The notes beneath the pieces were generated by a model. It searched no databases, had not been told where the DNA came from, and was given only the letters and a program-made list of their open reading frames with translations. Below are positions 8,491-16,148 of a DNA stretch of 64,000 bases, one piece after another; position 1 is the first letter of the stretch; each line of letters opens with the position of its first letter. The translations under genes and the position numbers were made by a program. This stretch comes from Streptomyces iranensis (GTDB lineage Bacteria > Actinomycetota > Actinomycetes > Streptomycetales > Streptomycetaceae), in NCBI RefSeq assembly GCF_017874715.1, contig NZ_JAGGLR010000026.1:1-64000 (forward strand). Direction: 5' to 3'.

Positions 8491-10848
8491 TCAATGGTCC
8501 ACTTTCTCACCCGAGCCGGACGGGCCAGCGCTTTGCGATCCGGTGTCCGATGCCGGGTCACTCGGCTGCTCGGGCACAAGGGCGTGTGCGGAGTCACACC
8601 GGTCGTTCTCCGGGGCCTCGCTGTCGTCCTCATCCTGCCCGTGCGCCTCCTCGGCGTCTTCCCCGTCCCCGCCGTCCTCACCACTCCTGGCGGCCGCGCG
8701 CTTGCGCTGCACATAGATCCGGACACCGGCGAGGACCAGCAGCAGCACACCGCCGGCGATCACGAGAATCACGGTCGACGTGATCTCGGTGACATTCACC
8801 TCGAACAGCATCTCGTCGCCGTACGGCTGCCCGTCCGGGGTGTAGAGCCGCGCCGAGACCCACACCGGGCCGTTCGCGTTGGCCGTGGTCCCGAACTTCA
8901 CGGACTGGCTGTGGCCGCCCTCCACATTGACCAGCTGGGGGTCGCTGACCTCCAGCCTGTTGCCTTGCTGGGAGCGCAGGACGAGCCGCAGCTCGACGCT
9001 CTGCACCAGGTTGTTCTGGACGGTTACCGGGACGGTCGCGCTGCGCCCGGAGAGAGTCATGTCCGTCTTCGGGACCAGGCGCACCTTCTTGGTGAGCCCG
9101 GAGAGATAGGTCTGCACATCGTGCCGGAAGCCGGTCGCGTTCTGCGCCTCGCTGCGCCACGAGGTCGACATCTCGCGCCTGATCGCGTTCCCGAAGGGGG
9201 TGACCACCCGGTACTTGGCGGTCAGGATCGGCTCGAAATTGTCCAGGGTCTTCTGGGTCTCCTGGATCCGGTCGAACGCCTCGGTGGGCAGTTCCCGCGC
9301 GCGCAGCGAGCGGGGGTAGGAGCGGGTGCTCGGCACCCGCTGGGTGGCGCTCGGGTCGGGCTTGGCCTTCGCGGCCTGCCCTAGGCTCATTGGCTGAGTC
9401 CACTGCCCGGAGAGGCCCTCCATGGCCGCCGCCATCGACTGCGCCTGGCTGGTGGTGGGCGTCCGCTGGGGGGCGACCACGATACTGCGCTGCCTGTCCG
9501 GCGCCTGCAGATTGATCATCTGGCTCTGGGCCAGGAACCGCTGGATGGCGAGGGTGGAGTTCTCGGCCTTGGACATGTCGCCGGTGAAGGCCGTCGACAG
9601 CCGCGCGTCGGCGACCACCGCCGTATTGCCGCCGCCGATCTGGCGGGCCGCGGTGGGGGTGTAGGAGAGCCCGCCGGTCTCGCGCAGGCTGTCGCTGCGG
9701 GCGATCACGTTGTGGGCACCCGCGGAGGTGGCGACGTCCACGATCGAGGAGTCGACCGCGCCGTCCACCGGCCAGGCGAAGTCCGTACGCGGCCTCACCC
9801 CGGTGATGGTCTCCACGGTCGTCGAGGCGAGCTCGGTGGCGCCCTGGAGGTGGCTGAGAGCGCCGGTGACGTTCTTACCGCGGTGGGCGAGCGAGGCGAG
9901 GTCGGGGTCGGCGAACGGCAGCGCGACCACCTGCTTGCCGTCCACGGCCTTCTGGAGGGCGTCCAGCCACTGCTTGGCGACGGTCTGGCCGCGGCCCGCC
10001 CTGGTCCCGTTGCCCGAGGGGTTCTGGACCTCGTACTTCTTGGTCATCGCGTCGACCGTGGCGAGCAGGTCCGGGTCGACCACCCAGGTGATGGGGAGGT
10101 TCTTCCCCAGGGCGACCATCTGCTGCAGCCGGCCGCCCGGGGCCAGCTCCTTGGCCAGGCGGTCGTCCCGGAAGATCGGGGTGCGGTCCTCGTCGTTGTC
10201 CGTGCGGGCGGTCACATGGGTGGCGGAGATCAGCGGCCACAGATAGGTGAGCTGGGACTTCTTCTGGGACGGGCCCGACTGCCAGGGCAGGAAGGTCCGC
10301 TCGATGCCCAGCACCTGCGGCCAGGGCTGATGGGAGGTGTCACCGGTGAGCGAGACGCCGAGCTGGTAGACGCCGTTCTCGCCCAGGTGCAACTGATCCA
10401 CCGGTATGGAGAGGGAGAAGTCGCGGCTGGTGCCGGCCGCCAGCTTGCCGATCTTCTTGGCGTATTTGCCGTCGATCTCGGTGCCGTCGAGCCCCTCCGT
10501 ATAGCCGGTGCGGTGGGCCGTGGTGTCGATCGCGCTGCGGCCGCTCATGGTCGGGCCCACGCGGAGGCCCACACGGGCGTCCGAGACCGTGCCCTTGGTG
10601 TCGTTGGTGACGGTGCCGCTGACGGTGAGGGTGTCGCTCTTCTTCGGCGCGGTGGGAGTCAGTGAGGTGATGGAGACATCCACCGATCGCGAGCCGGTGG
10701 CCTTGCTCTCGGCGTGGGCGGCGGGTGCCGCCGGAATCTGTGCCAGGCCCGCGAGCATCGGCGCCGCGGCCAGCAGGGCCGCCGTGCGCCGCAACCATCG
10801 CCGGGCACGAACGGAAGTTGTCCCCCGGAGGTCTGCCGCATCGGCCAC
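8491..10848 (-). CDS. secreted, membrane-anchored DUF6049-family protein
   Basis: This 785-residue protein has an Arg-rich N terminus and signal peptide (cleavage near residue 46 after A-H-A), a large extracytoplasmic part with beta-sandwich-like segments, one C-terminal membrane helix near 690-712 and an acidic cytoplasmic tail of about 70 residues. Its position next to murJ and divergent from pcnA matches Rv3909 in M. tuberculosis. The function is unknown; cell-envelope work related to MurJ is a guess from context. The GTG start at 10848 has a weak ribosome site and may be slightly off. Confidence 0.8.
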   Translation of the reverse strand: MADAADLRGTTSVRARRWLRRTAALLAAAPMLAGLAQIPAAPAAHAESKATGSRSVDVSITSLTPTAPKKSDTLTVSGTVTNDTKGTVSDARVGLRVGPTMSGRSAIDTTAHRTGYTEGLDGTEIDGKYAKKIGKLAAGTSRDFSLSIPVDQLHLGENGVYQLGVSLTGDTSHQPWPQVLGIERTFLPWQSGPSQKKSQLTYLWPLISATHVTARTDNDEDRTPIFRDDRLAKELAPGGRLQQMVALGKNLPITWVVDPDLLATVDAMTKKYEVQNPSGNGTRAGRGQTVAKQWLDALQKAVDGKQVVALPFADPDLASLAHRGKNVTGALSHLQGATELASTTVETITGVRPRTDFAWPVDGAVDSSIVDVATSAGAHNVIARSDSLRETGGLSYTPTAARQIGGGNTAVVADARLSTAFTGDMSKAENSTLAIQRFLAQSQMINLQAPDRQRSIVVAPQRTPTTSQAQSMAAAMEGLSGQWTQPMSLGQAAKAKPDPSATQRVPSTRSYPRSLRARELPTEAFDRIQETQKTLDNFEPILTAKYRVVTPFGNAIRREMSTSWRSEAQNATGFRHDVQTYLSGLTKKVRLVPKTDMTLSGRSATVPVTVQNNLVQSVELRLVLRSQQGNRLEVSDPQLVNVEGGHSQSVKFGTTANANGPVWVSARLYTPDGQPYGDEMLFEVNVTEITSTVILVIAGGVLLLVLAGVRIYVQRKRAAARSGEDGGDGEDAEEAHGQDEDDSEAPENDRCDSAHALVPEQPSDPASDTGSQSAGPSGSGEKVDH

Positions 10849-10913
10849 GCGCTCGCCCGTCCCTTGTCGTCAGTAGGTCGTCAGTGGTCGTCGCAATGTG
10901 CGTCCACGAAATG

Positions 10914-10966
10914 GTAACGATGCCCGCTGTGACGAAGTGCTGTGGAGGGCTCCACAAGATCGTTAC
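10914..10966. promoter_or_regulatory. nested inverted repeats between the DUF6049-type gene and pcnA
   Basis: The 180-bp divergent intergenic region contains an outer perfect 8-bp dyad GTAACGAT (10914-10921) with ATCGTTAC (10959-10966), and inside it a 7-bp hairpin TGTGGAG-GG-CTCCACA (10941-10956). The dyad sits 60-115 bases before pcnA and 65-120 before the other gene, so it could be an operator for either. The binding protein is unknown. Confidence 0.4.
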
Positions 10967-11014
10967 GCAGTGGTGGCCCCATCGGGGGTGGAGTCTCGGG
11001 GGCGCACGGCCACG

Positions 11015-11020
11015 TACCCT
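11015..11020 (+). promoter_or_regulatory. -10 element of a probably leaderless pcnA transcript
   Basis: TACCCT lies 8 bases before the GTG chosen for pcnA. No ribosome site is visible there, which fits transcription beginning at the start codon. No clear -35 is seen. Confidence 0.4.
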
Positions 11021-11028
11021 GTTCTGTT

Positions 11029-12519
11029 GTGCCGAACGCCAACAATGACAGCCGATCCCCGCAGTCGACCAACGAGCTCAGCCAGGTGCAGCGCCGCGCC
11101 GTGGGCGAACTCCTGCGGGTCTCTCCCGTTGCCGACGATCTTGCCCGCCGTTTCCAGCAGGCCGGTTTCCGCCTGGCCCTGGTTGGCGGCTCGGTACGGG
11201 ACGCGCTGCTCGGCCGGCTCGGTAACGATCTGGATTTCACGACGGACGCACGCCCGGACGAGGTACTGAAGATCGTACGGCCCTGGGCGGACGCGGTCTG
11301 GGACGTCGGCATCGCCTTCGGTACGGTTGGCTGCCGGAAGGGCATGTCGCCAGGAAGCGGGTCGGACCAGAGCTTCCAGATCGAAATCACGACTTACCGG
11401 TCAGAAGCCTATGACCGGACATCTCGGAAGCCCGAGGTGTCCTACGGCGACTCCATCGAGGAGGACCTGGTCCGTCGGGACTTCACGGTCAACGCGATGG
11501 CGGTGGCGCTTCCGCAGAAGGAGTTCATCGACCCGCACCACGGTCTGGAGGATCTCGCCGCCCGGGTGCTGCGCACTCCGGGGACGCCCGAGGAGTCCTT
11601 CTCCGACGATCCACTGCGGATGATGCGTGCCGCGCGCTTCGCCGCGCAGCTGGACTTCGAGGTGGCCCCCGAGGTCGTCGCCGCGATGACGGCGATGGCC
11701 GAGCGCATCGACATCGTTTCGGCGGAGCGGGTGCGTGATGAGCTCAACAAGCTCGTCCTGGCCGATCACCCCCGCGAGGGGCTGCGGCTGCTGGTGGAGA
11801 CAGGGCTCGCCGACCGCGTCCTGCCGGAGCTTCCGGCGCTGCGCCTGGAGCGCGATGAGCACCACCGCCACAAGGATGTCTACGAGCACTCGCTGACGGT
11901 GCTGGACCAGGCCATCGACCTGGAGACCGAGGGCCCCGATCTGACGCTGCGGCTGGCCGCGCTGCTGCATGACATCGGCAAGCCCAAGACGCGCCGCTTC
12001 GAGAAGGACGGCCGGGTCTCCTTCCACCACCACGAGGTGGTGGGGGCCAAGATGACCAAGTACCGGATGATGAGGCTCAAGTACTCCAATGAGCTGATCA
12101 AGGATGTCTCACGCCTGGTCGAGCTGCATCTGCGCTTCCACGGCTATGGCACGGGGGAATGGACCGACTCCGCGGTCCGCCGCTATGTCCGTGACGCCGG
12201 GCCACTGCTGGACCGGCTGCACAAGCTGACCCGCTCGGACTGCACCACGCGCAATCGGCGGAAGGCGACGGCGCTCTCGCGCGCGTACGACGGTCTCGAG
12301 GAGCGCATCGCCCGGCTGCAGGAGCAGGAAGAACTGGATGCGATCCGCCCGGATCTGGATGGCAACGAGATCATGAAGATTCTCGGCATCCCCCCGGGTC
12401 CGCAGGTCGGCAAGGCGTACAAGCATCTGCTGGAGCTGCGGCTGGAGCATGGTCCGATGGAACGGGACGCCGCGATCTCCGCGCTCCAGGAGTGGTGGGA
12501 AGCCCAGCCGGAAGGCTGA
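11029..12519 (+). CDS. pcnA: CCA tRNA nucleotidyltransferase
   Basis: This 496-residue class II nucleotidyltransferase adds or repairs the 3' CCA of tRNAs. The catalytic head shows G-G-S-V-R-D at residues 53-58 and the metal pair D67-x-D69, followed by R-R-D-F-T-V-N-A-M. A C-terminal HD domain with L-H-D-I-G-K-P may carry phosphohydrolase activity. The synteny matches Rv3907c of M. tuberculosis. GTG at 11029 fits a leaderless promoter; an upstream in-frame start at 10942 would run through the promoter region. The gene converges on the MFS gene with only 6 bases between them. Confidence 0.92.
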   Translation: MPNANNDSRSPQSTNELSQVQRRAVGELLRVSPVADDLARRFQQAGFRLALVGGSVRDALLGRLGNDLDFTTDARPDEVLKIVRPWADAVWDVGIAFGTVGCRKGMSPGSGSDQSFQIEITTYRSEAYDRTSRKPEVSYGDSIEEDLVRRDFTVNAMAVALPQKEFIDPHHGLEDLAARVLRTPGTPEESFSDDPLRMMRAARFAAQLDFEVAPEVVAAMTAMAERIDIVSAERVRDELNKLVLADHPREGLRLLVETGLADRVLPELPALRLERDEHHRHKDVYEHSLTVLDQAIDLETEGPDLTLRLAALLHDIGKPKTRRFEKDGRVSFHHHEVVGAKMTKYRMMRLKYSNELIKDVSRLVELHLRFHGYGTGEWTDSAVRRYVRDAGPLLDRLHKLTRSDCTTRNRRKATALSRAYDGLEERIARLQEQEELDAIRPDLDGNEIMKILGIPPGPQVGKAYKHLLELRLEHGPMERDAAISALQEWWEAQPEG

Positions 12520-12525
12520 GCCCAC

Positions 12526-13863
12526 TCATGTTTCACGTGAAACATCGACCCGCTTGGCGCTCTGCCGGTCATGTTTCACGTGAAACCTCACCAGGAGCGC
12601 GGTGACCGCGTAGAGCAGTGCCACACAGATCAGCAGTGCGGCCGATCTGCCGTCCGGCGGCAGTATCACCGCGGCGACCGCCGCGGCTCCCACGAAGGCG
12701 ACATTGAACAACACGTCGTAGAGGGAGAAGATCCGCCCGCGGAAGTCATCGGCGATGGCGGACTGCACCACGGTGTCGGTGGCGATCTTCGCGCCCTGGG
12801 TGATCAGTCCGAGGACAAACGCGGCGATCAGCATGGGAGCGGGTTCGAAGGGCAGTCCGAGCCCCGGCTCCAGGAGAGCCGCGCTCCCCGCGCACACCAT
12901 CACCCAGGAGAGCCGTCCGTCCGGCTGGGAGGGTGAACGGGCCGCGAGCCGGCCCACCGCCCATGGCGTGATCACCGCTGCCGCGAAGAAGCCCGCGCCG
13001 GAGACGCCGACGGCCAGTCCCAGAAGCGCGAGCCCCTGGGACTCGGTGTCGGCCCATGCGTAGCGGCAGAGCATCAGCACCGTCACCGTGAGCGCGCCGT
13101 AGCAGAAGCGCATCAGTGTCATCGCGGTCAGCGCCACGGTGGGATCCCGGCGCTCCAGCAGATGGCGTACGCCCGCGACCAAGCCCCGCGCGGTGCTCAT
13201 CAGGGCCGCGGAGAGGCGGGGCTGAAGGGCCGCGGGGTCCGGCCCCAGCAGACCCGGTGCCATCAGCAGGGCCGTGAGCCCGGCGATGAGGTAGAGCGCG
13301 GCGCCCACCAGGACGACCAGCGCGTCCGAGGAGGTGCCTCCCGGACCCGACAGTCGGACGATGAAGGCGAGGCTGCCCCCGGCCGTGGCGGCGAGCGTTC
13401 CGGCCGTGGGCGAGAGGGAGTTGGCCATGACCAGGCGCTCCTGGCTGTCCACGACCCGGGGCAGGGCCGCCGAAAGACCGGCCAGCACAAAGCGGTTGAC
13501 GGCCGTCACCGACAGGGCCGAGACATAGAAGAGCCACTCCGGCACCTGGCCAAGCACCAGCACGGCGGTTCCGGCGGCCAGCCCCGAGCGCAGCAGATTT
13601 CCGTAGAGCAGCACCTGCCGCCGGCGCCAGCGGTCCAGCAGCACCCCGGCGAAGGGCCCGAGCAGGGAGTAGGGGAGCAGCAGGACGGCCATGGCGGAGG
13701 CGATGGCCGCGGCGGAGGTCTCCTTCTCCGGGGAGAAGACCACATAGGTGGCGAGCGCCACCTGGTAGACGCCGTCGGCCGATTGGGACAGCAGCCGGAT
13801 GGCCAGCAGGCGGCGGAAGTCCCGCAGTTGCAGCAGTACGCGGAGATCACGCACAACAGGCAT
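12526..13863 (-). CDS. MFS transporter
   Basis: This 445-residue major facilitator protein has about 12 hydrophobic segments, with the loop 2-3 signature around G-P-F-A-G-V-L-L-D-R-W-R-R-R. The family includes drug and metabolite exporters; no substrate can be assigned. ATG at 13863 was chosen because GTGAGG lies about 8 bases before it. The last 22 codons contain two perfect parS sites 43 bases apart, read as F-H-V-K and as the terminal V-S-R-E-T. The C terminus is therefore shaped by ParB sites and is unlikely to be functional. Confidence 0.85.
   Translation of the reverse strand: MPVVRDLRVLLQLRDFRRLLAIRLLSQSADGVYQVALATYVVFSPEKETSAAAIASAMAVLLLPYSLLGPFAGVLLDRWRRRQVLLYGNLLRSGLAAGTAVLVLGQVPEWLFYVSALSVTAVNRFVLAGLSAALPRVVDSQERLVMANSLSPTAGTLAATAGGSLAFIVRLSGPGGTSSDALVVLVGAALYLIAGLTALLMAPGLLGPDPAALQPRLSAALMSTARGLVAGVRHLLERRDPTVALTAMTLMRFCYGALTVTVLMLCRYAWADTESQGLALLGLAVGVSGAGFFAAAVITPWAVGRLAARSPSQPDGRLSWVMVCAGSAALLEPGLGLPFEPAPMLIAAFVLGLITQGAKIATDTVVQSAIADDFRGRIFSLYDVLFNVAFVGAAAVAAVILPPDGRSAALLICVALLYAVTALLVRFHVKHDRQSAKRVDVSRET
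12530..12543. other. parS: parS site
   Basis: A perfect GTTTCACGTGAAAC occupies the last codons of the MFS gene, 10 bases after the pcnA stop codon. Confidence 0.93.
12573..12586. other. parS: parS site
   Basis: A perfect GTTTCACGTGAAAC lies within the 3' end of the MFS gene, 43 bases from the preceding copy. This repeats the roughly four-turn spacing of the 3.2-kb pair. Confidence 0.93.
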
Positions 13864-13883
13864 GGCGTCAGCCTCACACACCG

Positions 13884-13918
13884 CACGGGCCTCCGGGTGT
13901 ATTACCCGGAGGCCCGTG
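13884..13918 (-). terminator. terminator after ino1
   Basis: A 15-bp perfect stem with a 5-base loop lies 31 bases beyond the ino1 stop and just upstream of the MFS ribosome site. Confidence 0.75.
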
Positions 13919-13948
13919 ATCACGCGGCGGGAATCAGCGCATGGTGCT

Positions 13949-15031
13949 TCAGCGCTCGACCTCGCCCCTGATGAACTTCTCGACGTTCTCCTGCGCCTCG
14001 TTGTCGAAGTACTGCACCGGAGGCGACTTCATGAAGTACGAGGAGGCCGAGAGGATCGGGCCGCCGATGCCGCGGTCCTTGGCGATCTTCGCGGCGCGCA
14101 GCGCGTCGATGATGACACCCGCGGAGTTCGGGGAGTCCCACACCTCGAGCTTGTACTCCAGGTTCAGCGGGACATCGCCGAACGCGCGGCCCTCCAGGCG
14201 GACATAGGCCCACTTGCGGTCGTCCAGCCAGGCCACGAAGTCCGAGGGGCCGATGTGGACGTTGTCGGCGCCCAGGTCGCGGTCGGGGATCTGCGAGGTG
14301 ACGGCCTGGGTCTTGGAGATCTTCTTGGACTCCAGGCGCTCCCGCTCGAGCATGTTCTTGAAGTCCATGTTGCCGCCGACGTTCAGCTGCATGGTGCGGT
14401 CCAGGATGACGCCCCGGTCCTCGAACAGCTTGGCCATCACACGGTGCGTGATGGTCGCGCCGACCTGCGACTTGATGTCGTCACCGACGATCGGCACCCC
14501 GGCCTCGGTGAACTTGTCCGCCCACTCCTTGGTGCCGGCGATGAAGACCGGGAGCGCGTTGACGAAGGCGACCTTCGCGTCGATGGCGCACTGGGCGTAG
14601 TACTTGGCGGCGTCCTCGGAGCCGACCGGGAGGTAGCAGACCAGAACGTCGACCTGCTTGTCCTTGAGGACCTGGACGACGTCGACCGGGGCCTCGTCGG
14701 ACTCGTCGATGGTCTCGCGGTAGTACTTGCCGAGTCCGTCGAGCGTGTGGCCGCGCTGGACCGTGACACCGGCCGTCGGCACGTCGCAGATCTTGATGGT
14801 GTTGTTCTCGCTGGCGCCGATGGCGTCCGCGAGGTCCAGGCCGACCTTCTTCGCGTCCACGTCGAAGGCGGCCACGAACTCCACGTCCTTCACGTGGTAG
14901 TCGCCGAACTGCACGTGCATCAGACCCGGCACGCGGGTGTCCGGGTCGGCGTCCTTGTAGTACTCGACGCCCTGCACCAGCGAGGCGGCGCAGTTGCCCA
15001 CACCGACGATGGCTACACGAACCGAACCCAT
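13949..15031 (-). CDS. ino1: inositol-3-phosphate synthase
   Basis: This 360-residue NAD-dependent enzyme converts glucose 6-phosphate to 1L-myo-inositol 1-phosphate, the entry step for phosphatidylinositol and mycothiol. The N-terminal Rossmann motif reads G-V-G-N-C-A-A. The length matches the short actinobacterial type. The ATG at 15031 has AGGGAG 8 bases before it. The gene lies 49 bases after the PadR-type regulator gene on the same strand, the same arrangement as Rv0046c-Rv0047c, so it is probably cotranscribed with it and may be under its control. Confidence 0.93.
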   Translation of the reverse strand: MGSVRVAIVGVGNCAASLVQGVEYYKDADPDTRVPGLMHVQFGDYHVKDVEFVAAFDVDAKKVGLDLADAIGASENNTIKICDVPTAGVTVQRGHTLDGLGKYYRETIDESDEAPVDVVQVLKDKQVDVLVCYLPVGSEDAAKYYAQCAIDAKVAFVNALPVFIAGTKEWADKFTEAGVPIVGDDIKSQVGATITHRVMAKLFEDRGVILDRTMQLNVGGNMDFKNMLERERLESKKISKTQAVTSQIPDRDLGADNVHIGPSDFVAWLDDRKWAYVRLEGRAFGDVPLNLEYKLEVWDSPNSAGVIIDALRAAKIAKDRGIGGPILSASSYFMKSPPVQYFDNEAQENVEKFIRGEVER

Positions 15032-15080
15032 TCCGGTTGCTCCCTGTGTGTACTGGACGAGGCCCCGCGGATGCCGGGCC

Positions 15081-15791
15081 TCACTTGGCGGTGTCATCGG
15101 ACGGATCCGGCCGGGAACCACCCCGGTGCCGGGGCGGGCCGTCCGCATCTTCTGACTGGTCCTGCTGTGGCGGCCGGTCCTCGTCCCGCTCGGTCGTCCG
15201 GACCTGCCCGGCGGTGCCGTCGCGCCGATTGCGCCCGGCCCGCTCACTCTCGATCAGCTCGTTCAGCCAGCGCACCTCGCGCTCCACCGACTCCATACCG
15301 TGTCGCTGCAGCTCAAGGGTGTAGTCGTCCAGGCGCTCGCGGGTACGGGCCATGGCGGCGCGCATCTTGTCCAGGCGCTCCTCCAGGCGGCTGCGCCGCC
15401 CCTCCAGCACCCGCATCCGAACGTCTCGTGACGTCTGGCCGAAGAAGGCGAACCGGACGCCGAAGTGCTCGTCCTCCCAGGCGTCCGGCCCGGTGTGGGA
15501 GAGCAGCTCCTCGAACCGCTCCTTCCCCGCCGCCGTGAGCCGGTAGACGATCTTCGCCCGGCGGCCGGAGAGCGGCGCCGCGAGAGCGTCCGGGGAGGTG
15601 CTGCCGGACTCCTCGATCAACCAGCCGTTGCCGACCAGCGTCTTGAGGCAGGGATAGAGGCTGCCGTAGCTGAACGCGCGGAACACCCCGAGTGAGGTGT
15701 TGAGCCGCTTCCGCAGCTCGTATCCGTGCATCGGTGACTCGCGCAGCAGGCCGAGAACGGCGAACTCCAGGACGCCTGAGCGTCTGCTCAT
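15081..15791 (-). CDS. PadR-family transcriptional regulator
   Basis: This 236-residue protein has an N-terminal PadR winged helix (about 1-90, with L-G-L-L and a M-H-G-Y-E-L-R recognition region), a C-terminal helical PadR/Vir dimerisation region (about 100-180, rich in Arg/Leu heptads) and an acidic disordered tail. ATG at 15791 was chosen because the wing-helix domain begins there and an AGGAGAGG-like site precedes it. The perfect dyad about 40 bases upstream is the probable target, which would make the gene autoregulated and probably the regulator of ino1. Confidence 0.88.
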   Translation of the reverse strand: MSRRSGVLEFAVLGLLRESPMHGYELRKRLNTSLGVFRAFSYGSLYPCLKTLVGNGWLIEESGSTSPDALAAPLSGRRAKIVYRLTAAGKERFEELLSHTGPDAWEDEHFGVRFAFFGQTSRDVRMRVLEGRRSRLEERLDKMRAAMARTRERLDDYTLELQRHGMESVEREVRWLNELIESERAGRNRRDGTAGQVRTTERDEDRPPQQDQSEDADGPPRHRGGSRPDPSDDTAK

Positions 15792-15830
15792 TCCCCGCCT
15801 CTCCTCTCCTCCGGGCCCGCTATGTCGAGC

Positions 15831-15853
15831 TGATGTATCGACTCGATACATCA
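15831..15853. promoter_or_regulatory. PadR operator
   Basis: A perfect 11-bp inverted repeat, TGATGTATCGA and TCGATACATCA with one central base, lies in the padR promoter region. It contains the ATGT-N-ACAT core known for PadR-family operators. The 295 bases from here to the penicillin-binding protein gene hold no gene and presumably carry its promoter. Confidence 0.8.
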
Positions 15854-16148
15854 AGACGATAGAACTGTGTGCGGGAAGGGACAAGAGGGACCACGGTGAA
15901 CGCCGTCACATCACCAATTCGAGACACTCAATCTGACGGTTATGGAGCGAAGGTGGCGGCTGGGCGGGTTTTGACCGTGCGTACTCTGTTCGCCATGCAG
16001 ACCTATGGGAACCAAGTGACGCCGCGATGCGTCCTCGTCCCGGATGCAGTGCGTCCGGTTGCCTGGTGCGACCGGATCGCACATTGGGGGGACCGGAAGC
16101 CATCTGCCGCTTTCAGGCGATAGCGCCTGCCCGAGGAGAAGTCGTTCC

